DNA from: Arthrobacter sp. HY1533
GTDB lineage: Bacteria; Actinomycetota; Actinomycetes; Actinomycetales; Micrococcaceae
Assembly: GCF_027568515.1 (NCBI RefSeq)
Contig: NZ_JANKZF010000039.1
Location: forward strand, 1-38,951
Length of the DNA stretch: 38,951 nucleotides
Direction of reading: 5' to 3'
A model generated the notes under the pieces. The model ran no database searches. It was not told the DNA's origin and saw nothing but the letters and a program-made list of their open reading frames with translations. Below, piece by piece: positions 8,682 through 18,300 of the stretch (its first letter is position 1; each line of letters starts with the position of its first letter). The translations under genes and the position numbers were made by a program.

Positions 8682-11600
8682 TCACTTCTGCAACGACAAC
8701 GTGAACGACTGCACGTTGAAGTTGTTGTTGTCGGCGATGCGCAGCGTGATGGTGTGCATGCCTTCGGTCAGCGACACGGTATCCGTCGCCGTGCCCCAGT
8801 TGGTCCAGCCGCCGGTCAGTGGCAGCACGGTCTTCGCGACCGGCACACCATCGACCTGCATTTCCAGGGCGTTGTTGGTGAACTTGTTGACAGCGGCCCG
8901 GTACGAAAGGTCGTAGACGCCGGTGGCGCCGACGACGACCTTGTAGCTCATCGTGTCGTTCACACTGATGTATCCGATGGCAGAGCCGCCTTCACCCTCG
9001 ACGGGCTGGATGCCGCCCGTCTTCGAGTCGTAGCTCACCGCCTGGATGGTGCCGGGGATGCTCTGCGCCACGTAGGCCAGCTTCGCGGACTGGAAGTTCC
9101 AGCCGCCGGCCGTCGACTGCAGGCGCAGGGTGTGGATGCCGCTGGTGAGCGTCACCACATCGCTGGCGGTGGCCCAGTCCTGCAGGCCGCCGGTGGAATC
9201 GAGTGCGGTCTGGCTGGCGGACTTGCCGTCGACCAGAAGCTCGACACCGCCGGTCGCACCGGCATCCACCGCCACGCGGTAGTCGATGCTGTATGCGCCG
9301 GTCTTGGCAACGTCGACCACGTACTCGAGGTACGCACCCTCAGCGAGCGGACCTGCGTAGGCGGCGCCATCCGGAGTGGTTCCGGTGGTGACGCCCGACG
9401 TCTTGGCGGCGTCGGCTGCGGACAGCGGGGCGTCCAGCGAGAGCGGCACGGGCAGCGTTTCCGCAGCGCCCGGCTTGGTGGCGCTGACGATCCGCACCTG
9501 GTCGTAGATTCCATCGCCGAACTCGTCGGCCGATCCCAGCTGCACGCGCTGGAAGCTCGGAGCCTGCACGGTGCCGACTTCGACGCCGTCGATCGACAGC
9601 ACCGCGGTGCGGCCATCGGAGTAGTCGAAGGTCAGCGTGTGCCAGCCGTACGTGCGCGGAATCTCGGTGACGATCTTCTCGCTGCCGTTCTGGAACACGT
9701 AGTCCATGCGGCTCACGCTCGTGTCGATGCCGAGGCCGATCGCGTCGTCCCCGCCGTTGTCGACGCGCACCAGTGATTTCACATTGGCCGAGATCGGAGC
9801 ACCCGAGTCGTACGGAACCATGCCCGAGCTCTGCCGGTCGAAGATGTCGACCGTGACGGTCTGCTTCTTCAGCGCGGTGCCGAAGTCGCGGAACAGCACG
9901 GGCTTCGATCCCGCCGCCTTGTCGCCATCGATGACGAGAGCGCCCTTGCCGATGTCGACGCCGCCCTTGTTCTTGACTGTCACGCCCTCAGAGGTGAACT
10001 CGTGCGAGATCGCCGGCTTGATGCCCTCCCAGCGCCACTTCGACGCGTCAAGAGCAGCACCCTCGAACGTGTCCTCGAAGTAGACCTTCTTCGCAGCCTC
10101 GACGCCCGGCGCCGACGTGAAGTACGGGTTGGCGTCGTTCGCACCGATGTTGGCGTAGTCCATCTTCGACGGGTCGAAGTCGGCAAGCTGGTTGACGATC
10201 CGGCCGTAGTTGATGTTCGTGTTCTCGAACGTGATCTGGTCGCCGTACTGCACGATCGTGTTGACCTCGGCGTTGTACTGCTGCGGGTTGATGCCCTGGA
10301 AGTTCTTGACCACTACGCCGGCCGCGCCGACGTCCAGGTTCATGCTGTTCGGCGGGATGCCGTCCATCGTCGGTGTGGAGCCGATCTTGTCGATGACGAT
10401 CTGGTCGAAGGTGTTGGGCTTGTGCTGCTTGGCCCGGAACAGGTCGAAGGTGAAGATCGCACCGTCGTCGGCGCCGTCGTTCTCGGCGTCGTGGATGTAC
10501 AGGTGGCTGAACGTGTTGTGGTGCGCGTACAGATCCGTCATGCGGTTGTAGTCACCGTCACCGGTCGGCCCGGGGCCCGACGTGCGGCCGTACCCGCCCA
10601 TGAGCAGCAATGCACGGCGCGGGCTGTTGTAGATCTCGGAGTGCGAGACGGTGTTGTAGCTGGCGTTGTTGATCGAGACGCCTGCGGTCTGCCCGACGAG
10701 CTGACCGATGTCGTGGATGATTGTGTTGGTCACCGTGTTGTTGTTGCTGTAACCGTTGCCCTCTGCGTCACCGCCGACCCCGGGGAATCCGCCTTCGATG
10801 TTGACGCCGCCGTGACCGGTGTTCTCGATCAGGCTGTTGCTGATCATGGTGTGGTCGTTGGCCTCGTACAACTCGATGCCGAACAGCCCGCTGTTCTTGA
10901 CATGGGCGTTCGTGATCGTGATGTTGTTGGTGTTCTTCAGCGTGATCGAACCGACCTGGAACTCCGGGCGCTCGCTGGTCTCGGCATACGAGGGCAGCGT
11001 GATGCCCGGCTCCATCGCGTAGTCGGGGAAGCCCATCGGGCCTCGCGCGTCATGCGCGTTCCAGGCGTAGCTGTAGTACTCCGGGAAGTTCGTGTCCTTG
11101 AACGCGAGCCCGTCGAACGTGATGTGCGAGACCTGCTCGGTGCGTGATGCGCCGGTGACGTCGACGATCTTCTCGGTCGTCGGAACAACGACCTCGTGCT
11201 TCGCGATGGACCCTGCATCCGCCTGCGGGTAGTAGTAGAGGTATCCGCTGGACTTGTTGTAGTAGTACTCGCCGGGCTCATCCAGCAGACCGATGTTGCC
11301 CTGCACGAGGAACCGGGCGCCGCCGCCGTACGAGAAGTGCGGGCGGTTCTTACCGGGCTGGCCGGGGATCTGCACGAACGACAGCTTGCGCGATGCCGCG
11401 TCGATCGACCCGATCGGAATGGTCGAGGTCATCCAGTCCCAACCCGCACCATCCCACCCGAAGATCTGCGCGTTCAGGTCGCCACGGTTCTGCGCGTTCA
11501 CCAGCGCGGTGACCTGGGCCTCGTCGAGCCCGGATGCCGGGTAGTTCAGGCTCGTCAGGTTGCCACCTGTCGAGACCATGTAGTCATTCTGCGCCGAGGT

Positions 11601-12224
11601 GAAGCGCGGTTCGACCCGGTGCGAAGGAGTGCGTGCCATCGTCGCCCGCTCGTCGTTGACGTAGAGGGTGTTGAAGTCGAGGCCTGCGCCGATCTTGGTC
11701 TCGTAGACCTTGCCGACGGCGCTCGTGGGAAGGTCCGCGTCGCCTGCGCCCGGCGTCGTCGGGGAGACCAGCTGCCACTCCGACTTGACCTTGGTGCCGC
11801 CGATGAGCTTCGCGGCCCCCGGGCCGTCGCTCGAGCGGTAGACCACCGAGAATCCGTTGGTACCGGAGTCGGCCTGGTCGAATTCGACGGTTTCGGGCGT
11901 GTAGTACTCGCCTTTGGTCAAATTGACGACGATGTCGCCGGACATGTCGCCGGCGAGCGCGCGCGCGGCGGTGCGCCCCTTCTCGAGGGTCTTGAACGCG
12001 GATCCCCGCGTCAGGCCGGAGTTGCTGTCCTTGCCCTGCGGGGAGACGTAGAACGTCGCCTGCACCGGCGCAGCGGATGACTGCGCGCCGTCTGCCGCGA
12101 CCGCGGCCGGCGTGCTCACGAGGCAGAGCGCCGCAGTGACTGCCAGGGCGCTCACCCCCGCGACAGATCGCAGACGTCGTCGATGTTCGGGCGGTTGGGG
12201 AGACACTTGCGCGGGTGTGCGCAT
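8682..12224 (-). CDS. Secreted parallel beta-helix glycosidase/lyase (GH141-like) with lectin and carbohydrate-binding domains
   Basis: About 1,180 residues. Start ATG 12224 is preferred over an earlier in-frame ATG because AAGGAAGG precedes it and a Sec signal peptide follows (basic RRRLR, hydrophobic 20-36, cleavage near AAVAA-D44). From residue ~55 the motif TFYVSPQGKDSNSG and FKTLEKGRTA opens a right-handed parallel beta-helix (to ~650) with many NN-rich turns (NNITITNAHVKNSGLFGIEL), as in GH141/GH120-type and pectate-lyase-fold enzymes. Residues ~715-910 look like a LamG/concanavalin fold (YFEDTFEGAALDASKW). Two related CBM6/35-like modules end it (~928-1058, ~1060-1179), each ending in a hydrophobic strand after HTLRL / HTITL. 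GH141 members include fucosidases and xylanases; catalytic residues cannot be assigned here. Probably an extracellular polysaccharide enzyme. Its own promoter region lies at 12.3 kb. Confidence 0.78.
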   Translation of the reverse strand: MRTPAQVSPQPPEHRRRLRSVAGVSALAVTAALCLVSTPAAVAADGAQSSAAPVQATFYVSPQGKDSNSGLTRGSAFKTLEKGRTAARALAGDMSGDIVVNLTKGEYYTPETVEFDQADSGTNGFSVVYRSSDGPGAAKLIGGTKVKSEWQLVSPTTPGAGDADLPTSAVGKVYETKIGAGLDFNTLYVNDERATMARTPSHRVEPRFTSAQNDYMVSTGGNLTSLNYPASGLDEAQVTALVNAQNRGDLNAQIFGWDGAGWDWMTSTIPIGSIDAASRKLSFVQIPGQPGKNRPHFSYGGGARFLVQGNIGLLDEPGEYYYNKSSGYLYYYPQADAGSIAKHEVVVPTTEKIVDVTGASRTEQVSHITFDGLAFKDTNFPEYYSYAWNAHDARGPMGFPDYAMEPGITLPSYAETSERPEFQVGSITLKNTNNITITNAHVKNSGLFGIELYEANDHTMISNSLIENTGHGGVNIEGGFPGVGGDAEGNGYSNNNTVTNTIIHDIGQLVGQTAGVSINNASYNTVSHSEIYNSPRRALLLMGGYGRTSGPGPTGDGDYNRMTDLYAHHNTFSHLYIHDAENDGADDGAIFTFDLFRAKQHKPNTFDQIVIDKIGSTPTMDGIPPNSMNLDVGAAGVVVKNFQGINPQQYNAEVNTIVQYGDQITFENTNINYGRIVNQLADFDPSKMDYANIGANDANPYFTSAPGVEAAKKVYFEDTFEGAALDASKWRWEGIKPAISHEFTSEGVTVKNKGGVDIGKGALVIDGDKAAGSKPVLFRDFGTALKKQTVTVDIFDRQSSGMVPYDSGAPISANVKSLVRVDNGGDDAIGLGIDTSVSRMDYVFQNGSEKIVTEIPRTYGWHTLTFDYSDGRTAVLSIDGVEVGTVQAPSFQRVQLGSADEFGDGIYDQVRIVSATKPGAAETLPVPLSLDAPLSAADAAKTSGVTTGTTPDGAAYAGPLAEGAYLEYVVDVAKTGAYSIDYRVAVDAGATGGVELLVDGKSASQTALDSTGGLQDWATASDVVTLTSGIHTLRLQSTAGGWNFQSAKLAYVAQSIPGTIQAVSYDSKTGGIQPVEGEGGSAIGYISVNDTMSYKVVVGATGVYDLSYRAAVNKFTNNALEMQVDGVPVAKTVLPLTGGWTNWGTATDTVSLTEGMHTITLRIADNNNFNVQSFTLSLQK

Positions 12225-12302
12225 GGGGAACCTTCCTTGGCTGTAGACGCTCAACATTGAGTGCCCACCGACTTCTGGGGGAAGCCGATGTGCGCAGAAG
12301 CG

Positions 12303-12329
12303 ATTATCGAAAAAATGTTTCTTAATCAA
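12303..12329 (-). promoter_or_regulatory. Possible promoter of the beta-helix gene
   Basis: AT-rich island in otherwise GC-rich DNA. On the minus strand TTGATT (12329-12324) and GATAAT (12308-12303) resemble -35 and -10 boxes but are separated by only 15 bp. The gene starts 79 bp further on. Confidence 0.3.
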
Positions 12330-12577
12330 ATCTATGACCCAGTTTGTCTGCCGGGCAACGCAGTGTCAAGGGCCGAAGCAGCAGCAGTCTTACGGGGTTT
12401 GTGAGAAGTTCAACCCGATTATTCAAAAGAGTTGCGCTAACCGAGGAATCCGGGGGAGGGGACTCTGCTAGCGACTGAGCTTCGGGCCTCACCTGCCAAG
12501 CAGTATGCGACGAGTTGTTTTACGAGGTCGCCGAAAGGGTAGCAGCTTGACGTCGAACTATTACATGCCCCATCTGC
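12330..12577. other. Non-coding stretch upstream of the beta-helix gene
   Basis: About 250 bp with no convincing gene on either strand. It presumably holds upstream regulatory sequence of the beta-helix gene on its left side and leads into gene remnants on its right side. Confidence 0.5.
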
Positions 12578-12579
12578 TT

Positions 12580-12715
12580 AATGGCCCCCGACGCACCCAC
12601 CGTGCGGGCGATCTCCGAGACCGTGAAGCATCCATCGCTGTCGCCACTTGTCGCCGACGCTGCCTGAGCCGTGTAGAGCAGCCGCCGCACGACCGCGACG
12701 AGGCCGAGACGCCGT
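12580..12715 (-). pseudogene. Remnant of a second ROK-family regulator (N-terminal HTH)
   Basis: The minus strand reads RLGLVAVVRRLLYTAQ, then AASATSGDSDGCFTVSEIARTVGASG. This aligns with the N-terminal winged-helix of the intact ROK regulator at 18.4-19.7 kb (LLYSAQQTPATSS, FTVTEIARATGVS). Similarity stops just before the second half of the helix-turn-helix; nothing of the ROK domain remains. It is therefore a short relic of a paralogous regulator that once controlled genes in this area. Confidence 0.75.
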
Positions 12716-12733
12716 GGGGCTGCACGACGGCGG

Positions 12734-12885
12734 AGGACGTGCGCGCCTACCTGCCTGACGCCGGCGACGCGTTCGCCGCAGGATATGTGGCAGGGATGCT
12801 GTCAGGTGCCACGCAGCAGGAGCGCCTCGTGTCGGGCCACCGCCGCGCCCACCTCGTGCTGCAATCGACCAGCGACCTGCACTGA
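12734..12885 (+). pseudogene. Remnant of PfkB-family sugar kinase (2-keto-3-deoxygluconate kinase-like C-terminus)
   Basis: The plus strand reads AYLPDAGDAFAAGYVAGMLS, then GATQQERLVSGHRRAHLVLQ STSDLH and TGA. The GDAFAAGY segment is the second PfkB signature carrying the catalytic Asp (normally preceded by DTTGA, here degraded to LPDA), and the HRRAHLVLQSTSDL tail is typical of KDG-type kinases. About 50 C-terminal residues remain from a protein of about 300. It lies head-on to a ROK regulator remnant, in a deletion-scarred segment. A KDG kinase would fit the keto-deoxy acid chemistry predicted for the left block. Confidence 0.75.
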
Positions 12886-12903
12886 CCGGGCTCGACAGTC
12901 AGG

Positions 12904-13015
12904 CTACTGCGGCGCGACGCCCGCCCGCTTCAGCGAATTGCCGACGGCGATGCCGATGGCCGTCCAGATGACCGGACCCAGCACCAGGCCCTGAACCTCA
13001 TCCGAGACCACACCA
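12904..13015 (-). pseudogene. Short C-terminal membrane-protein-like remnant
   Basis: The minus strand is open with protein-like sequence GVVSDEVQGLVLGPVIWTAI, then GIAVGNSLKRAGVAPQ and TAG (12904-12906). It has one hydrophobic segment and a basic end, as at the C-terminus of an integral membrane protein. There is no 5' part. The family is not recognised and the call rests on composition only. Confidence 0.4.
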
Positions 13016-13049
13016 AAACCAGCAGAAAGTAGCCAGACACCCCAAAACA

Positions 13050-13091
13050 AAGACAGGAAGATCCCCGGAAACCCGGGGATCTTCCTGTCTT
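13050..13091. terminator. Long perfect terminator hairpin
   Basis: 19-bp perfect stem, arms 13050-13068 and 13073-13091 (AAGACAGGAAGATCCCCGG and complement), AAAC loop. It would end transcription of the minus-strand ROK-lacZ-GH38 operon after the small tail remnant. Confidence 0.88.
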
Positions 13092-13109
13092 AGCCTGCGT
13101 AACTTCAGG

Positions 13110-13170
13110 TTAGGCGGGCGCAATCTCGATGCCCGTGCGAATCACCGGTACAACACCGCCGCTCCATCCG
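13110..13170 (-). pseudogene. C-terminal tail of a lost gene downstream of the GH38 gene
   Basis: Directly after the stop of the GH38-like gene another frame reads DGWSGGVVPVIRTGIEIAPA and ends at TAA (13110-13112), just before the terminator hairpin. This looks like the last 20 codons of a further operon gene whose body was deleted. Identity unknown; the evidence is only the open, protein-like frame and its position. Confidence 0.35.
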
Positions 13171-15318
13171 TCACGACCGCCGCAGCGTCGTGACCACCTC
13201 GAACCTTGCGTCGTCGTCGAACCACGGCCGGAAGTTCGTATTCCACGCATTGTTGTGCAGCGTGAAAGCGAACCCGCTGCCCGCATCACCCGGGTCGTGG
13301 TCGAATTCGAACATGCGCGGTCGGCCGATGCTCAGCACTGGGGCATCCAGCGGCTCGATCTCGATCTCGGTCGTGGCATCCGAGTAGCGGGCCGCCTCGA
13401 CAGCGTGCCAGGTGCGGCCGCCGTCGTGCACGACATCCATCGGGTCGACCAGCACGCCGCTCTTCTGCAGCCGCCACCTGTTCGGTGTGCGGGTGGCGGG
13501 GTCGAAGCGTAGCCATGACGACTCCGGTGCGTAGACGGCATCCTTCTCGCCCATCCACAGCGTGGTGCGCACGGTGGCGGCGTGCCCGGCATCCGCCGTG
13601 ATCGCGTGCTCGATCACGAGCGAGCGCGGGCCACCCGCGTTCTCGCACGCGTCGTCCGGCAGGCGCAGGCGGCTGCGCACGTGCAGAGAGCCACCCTGCT
13701 CCCATGCGACGGTGTCGATCACGGTCGGCAGATGGCGCTGTGTCTGAGGCAGCGGACGCACCAGGTCGAGCCCGGGCTTGCCGAGGTCGGGGAACGCCCA
13801 AGTGCCGTTGCGGTAGGGCTCGCGCACGTAGTCGTCCACCCAGCGCTGCACGTCGGCGGCGCCGTAGGTCCAGTACTCGTACGCGCCCAATGCCCGTTCG
13901 CCGTCGTCGACGAGCACCTCGACCCCGTCGACCGCAAGGCCCGACAGCGATCCGTCGGTTCCGAGCGCGACCTGCAGCCGCTCGGTCGCGACGCGGCCAT
14001 CGGATGCCACGGCGTCAGCCGGAACCGCCGGAACTGAGGGGTCCAGGGCATGCCGCGCCTGCTCACGCAGCGCTGCCGGCAGCCCGTCGACGGCGCCCAG
14101 CGCGTTCGCGCGCTTCTCCTCGTACGAGGCAATCGCACTCGAGTACCGGTACGGCTCCTCGGACGTCGGCGTCGACCACTTGGTGTACTCCAGCGTCGGG
14201 GGGATCGTCTGCGCAATGTCGATCACATCGCGCTCGCGCTGCCCGCGGAACACATCCTTGTCGTACGAGACGTAGTCGGGCATGTAGTGCTTGTGGTCGT
14301 AGCCGCAGGTGTGCTCGGCCACCAGCATCAGCTGCTCCGAGAACGCCCGCTCCGCGGGGCCGTCGAGGGCGAGGCTGCCGTCGGCCAGCCAGTCCTGCCG
14401 CAGCCGCTCGTAGCGCTTGAGCGCGCTGGTGGCGATCGGGTCTGCGGCCATGCCGTAGATCCACGAGTCGCCGATCTCCTGCGTGACCACCGGCAGAGAC
14501 GCGCGGGCTTCCCACGCGGCCTGGCCGAAGCCGTTCAGATCGGATGCCACGACTTCAGCACTCGGATACTTCTCGCGCAGCCGCTCCAGCAGCCGCACGA
14601 CGTTCGCCTCAACCGGCGGGCCCTGGTTGTCGTTCGTGAACGAGAAGAAGAGCCCCTCGGTCGACCCGGGAACGGGCCGCACCGTGGCGGCCTCAGGGTC
14701 GGATCCGTACTCGGGGTCGTACGACAGCACGACTTCGCTGCCGTCCGGCGCGCGCCAGACAGCGTGCTCGGGGACGTCGGGAACAGCGGATGCCGGATTC
14801 ACGCCGATGTGCAGATAGTTCACGCCTGCCGCCGCGAGTGCGGGGACCAGCCCGATGGTGTGCCCGGGGACATCCGTCATCTTCGCCGCCGTGGTCGTGC
14901 GCCCGTACTCGGCATCCAACCGCCGCGAGTACGTCATCGCGTGATCGAGCATGCTGCGCGAGAGCAGCTCGGTCTGCGTGGTTACGGGGTACCCGTGCCA
15001 CGCCACCAGGCCGTCGCGGATCGCGGCATCCAGGTCCGCGCGCTCGGCGTCCGTGCCTTCGCGCAACGCATGCGCAATCAGCCACGACCCAGTCGTCCAC
15101 ACGAACTCCGGCCGACCGTGCTTGTCGGCCATGTCGCGTGCCAACCGGATCGCCCCGGGGATGAACTCCTCGCGGTACCGGCGCAGCACGTTGCGCTCGA
15201 GATCGGTGAAGCCCAGGTCGAGGTGCGTCTTGAAGACCACGTGGATCTTCGAAAACTCGGCCTGCGCCTGCTCGCTTGCGGCTTCAGACCCGGCGGGTCG
15301 CCACCTGTCAACCAGCAT
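13171..15318 (-). CDS. GH38-superfamily protein with DUF5054-type N-terminal domain
   Basis: 715 residues, no signal peptide, presumably cytoplasmic. GH38 metal/active-site marks are visible: KTHLDLGFTD (H32, D34), KMTDVPGHTIG (D149 in the nucleophile place), and VAEHTCGYDHKHY (H336) as the downstream metal-ligand region. The second half is beta-rich, ending FAFTLHNNAWNTNFRPWF, as in DUF5054-type proteins. ATG 15318 has AGGAGAA upstream, which overlaps the end of lacZ seven bases before, so translation is probably coupled. Position in the ROK-lacZ operon suggests that it removes a second sugar from the same imported oligosaccharide. It is only distantly like the GH38-like protein at 1749-4253, so the two are not recent duplicates. 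Specificity unknown. Confidence 0.8.
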   Translation of the reverse strand: MLVDRWRPAGSEAASEQAQAEFSKIHVVFKTHLDLGFTDLERNVLRRYREEFIPGAIRLARDMADKHGRPEFVWTTGSWLIAHALREGTDAERADLDAAIRDGLVAWHGYPVTTQTELLSRSMLDHAMTYSRRLDAEYGRTTTAAKMTDVPGHTIGLVPALAAAGVNYLHIGVNPASAVPDVPEHAVWRAPDGSEVVLSYDPEYGSDPEAATVRPVPGSTEGLFFSFTNDNQGPPVEANVVRLLERLREKYPSAEVVASDLNGFGQAAWEARASLPVVTQEIGDSWIYGMAADPIATSALKRYERLRQDWLADGSLALDGPAERAFSEQLMLVAEHTCGYDHKHYMPDYVSYDKDVFRGQRERDVIDIAQTIPPTLEYTKWSTPTSEEPYRYSSAIASYEEKRANALGAVDGLPAALREQARHALDPSVPAVPADAVASDGRVATERLQVALGTDGSLSGLAVDGVEVLVDDGERALGAYEYWTYGAADVQRWVDDYVREPYRNGTWAFPDLGKPGLDLVRPLPQTQRHLPTVIDTVAWEQGGSLHVRSRLRLPDDACENAGGPRSLVIEHAITADAGHAATVRTTLWMGEKDAVYAPESSWLRFDPATRTPNRWRLQKSGVLVDPMDVVHDGGRTWHAVEAARYSDATTEIEIEPLDAPVLSIGRPRMFEFDHDPGDAGSGFAFTLHNNAWNTNFRPWFDDDARFEVVTTLRRS

Positions 15319-15325
15319 GATTCTC

Positions 15326-18300
15326 CTATGACTCGTACGGCAGCGAGCTCACGCGCGCCACAACGGTGCGCGCTTCGCTGCTCAGCATGTCGGTGGGCCA
15401 GACATCCGGCCCGCAAGATCGTGACCCGATGCCGTTCTGCGCGGCATCGAGGTACAGGTACGACGCGGTCGGCGTCGGCAGCTCGTACGGATGCTGCGCC
15501 TGCGCCAGCTCCTGCGCGGTGTGCCGGATCAGCGTGAAGCCCGGCCGGCGCCCCTGCAGGTCAGCGGGCGTGTCGAGCCGCACGCGCGGCTGCCCACCGA
15601 CCGTCAGCGTCAGCTCGCGCAGCGCCGAGCGGTGCCCGGTCTCCTGCGGACGCGCGTACGGCTCGCTGAGCTCATCGATGCTGGCCGAGAACCGCCCCAC
15701 GCGTGCGGCGTGGTCGGTGTCGGGGTAGGACTCACCGGGGCCGGCCCCGAACCAGTCGGCGCCGTCGACCGCGGTGGGCAGGTCGATACGCACACCCAAC
15801 CGCGGCCAGATGTAGGGCCAGTCCGCCGTCGGCGCGAAGTCGAACCGCACCCACAGGTCACCGCGATGCAGCTGCCATGTCTCGGTGAGGGTGACCGCAT
15901 GCCGCGAGTTCGGCGGCGACCACCGGGTTCTGGTCTGGATGCCGTTCTCGAAAGCCTGCACTGATTCGACACGGCCCCGCAGCAGGTGCAGGTAGTCGCG
16001 AGCCCAGGCATTCGCGTGCGGCGGGTCGACGGTCGCGGTGGCGTAGTCGACGGCCCTGGTGGGGTCGTACTTCGTCGAGTCGACGGCGCCCGCACCGCGG
16101 TCGTTGTCGGTCGGCGCGCGGAACAGCTCGAGGCGCACAGGTCCGGTCGCAAGGCCGGCCAGCGAGGTCAGACGACCGCCGACGAAGGATGCCGGGCCCA
16201 AGGTCATCGTGCCCGCCGCCTGCTCGGTCACCGCAGGTGCGCCCGGAGTGCTGGCGCGCGCCAGGTCGTGGATGCGGCGGGGCGTGAGGTCGAACTGCTG
16301 CGTGCCGACTACGTGCCCGGCATCCGCCCAGGGCAGGTCGGCGGCGAACTGCGCCTCGATGGTCAGCCAGGTCTCGCCGTCGGCGGACACCTCGGGCAGC
16401 GGCATCCGCAGCATCCGGACTTCGCCGGGGGCGAGAGGCACGTCGTCTGCGGGCTTCACCGGGATCTCGCCGGCAGGAACGCCGTCGATCTCGACGCGGG
16501 CGACGAAGCGCACCGGTGCGATCGCGACGCCCGCGTGACCGCGCACGTCGACGGTGAACTCGCCATCCTGCGACAAACCCGTGCCGAACTCGACGGGGGA
16601 GACAACGGCCGCATACTCGCGCAGGCCCTGGCTGGGCGTGCCTTCCGAGAACACCAGGCCGTCGAGCACGAAGTTGCTGTCGTGCACGAGCTCGCCGAAG
16701 TCGCCGCCGTAGGCGAAGTACTCCTGCCCGTCGGGTGCCGTGCTGCGGATGCCGTGGTCGCGCCACTCCCACACGAAGCCGCCATGCAGCCGGGGGTAGG
16801 TGCGGGTGCCGTCGGCGTTGCGCGCACGCACGAGCTCTTCATAGCGGGAGATCCCGCCGGGGCCGTTGCCCATGGCGTGCAGATACTCGCACATCAGGAA
16901 CGGGCGGGTGCGGATGCGGGCGGCCTCGGCGAAGTCGGTCGCCCACGGCGTCTCGCCCTGATCGCTGCAGATGCTCTGCACGTCGGCGACCGCCGTGTAC
17001 ATGCGCGAATAGACGTCGGTGTAGCGGCCCTGGTAGTCGCCCTCGTAGTGCACGGGGCGTTCGGGGTCGCGGGCGTGGATCCAGTTCGCGGCATCCGCGA
17101 GGTTCTTACCGGTGTGCGATTCGTTGCCCAGCGACCACATGATCACGCTGGCGTGGTTCTTGTCGCGTTCGACCGTGCGCCGTACGCGGTCGACGACCGC
17201 ATCGCGCCAGGCGGGGTCGCCACTTGGGTTGCCCGCCCACTGCACGGGCTCGGACTTGCCGAAGGCGTGCGACTCGTAGTCGTTCTCGAGCACGACCCAG
17301 AAGCCGAGTTCGTCGAACAGGTCGAGCGCGCGCGGGTGCGGCGGGTAGTGCGCGGTGCGGATGGCGTTGATGTTGTGCTGCTTCATCAGGTGCAGTTCTG
17401 CGCGCACCCAATCCTCGTTGAACACCCGCCCGAGGTCGGGGTGGTTCTCGTGCCGGTTGACACCATTGAGGATCACCTGAGTGCCGTTCACCCGGATTTC
17501 GCCGTCGATGATCTGCACAGTGCGGAACCCCAGGCGCAGCGCGATCTCTTCGCTCGCGCTCGAGACCGTGGCGTCGTACAGCCGCGGAACCTCGGCGGAC
17601 CAGGGCTCGACGGTCCCGAGCTGCACACGCTGCACTTCGTCGGCGGTGACCCAGCTCAGGTCGATGCCGAGTTCGGGCACCTGCAGGCGGATCGGATACG
17701 CGGATGCGTCGGCGCGCACCTCGGGAAGGATGTCGCCCTCGCCGGTCTCGGCGTCGAAGGCCGTCCGCAGCCAGACATCCTCGATGCCGCCGACCGGACG
17801 CGCCTGCAGGGTGACATCGCGGAAGATGCCCGGCAGATACCACTGGTCCTGGTCCTCGACGAACGTCTGCGCCGACCACTTGTGCACGCGCACGGCAATG
17901 CTGTTCTCACCCGCATGCAGGGCAGCGGTGACGTCGAACTCCTGCGCGAGGCGCGAGCCGACGCCCACGCCGATCTCTTGCCCGTTGACCCAGACCCGGT
18001 AGATCGACTCGACACCGTCGAAGCGCAGCACGACGGCATCGAACCGCGTGGCGTCGAGCCACTCGGCCGGCAGGTCAAAGTTGCGGCGGTGGTCACCGGT
18101 CGGGTTCTCATCCGGCACGAAGGGAGGGTCGATCGGGATGCTCAGCTGGCTGTTGGTGTACTCGGGCCCGCCGAAGGCGCCGTCACCTGCGAGCACCCAG
18201 TGGCAGGGCAGCTCGATGGTGTCCCAGCCGGAGTCGTCGAAGCGCGGGTCGGCGATCGCCTCGGCATCCTCGCCCTCGGGCAGCACGGTTGGCGCACCGA

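Noticed and set aside
10002-11147. 381-codon plus-strand open frame
   Set aside because: Antisense of the beta-helix gene; Val/Asp/Arg-rich low-complexity product.
12505-12885. 126-codon plus-strand gene
   Set aside because: Its first two thirds are antisense to the ROK relic; only the last ~50 codons are PfkB-like, so it is a chance fusion of relics.
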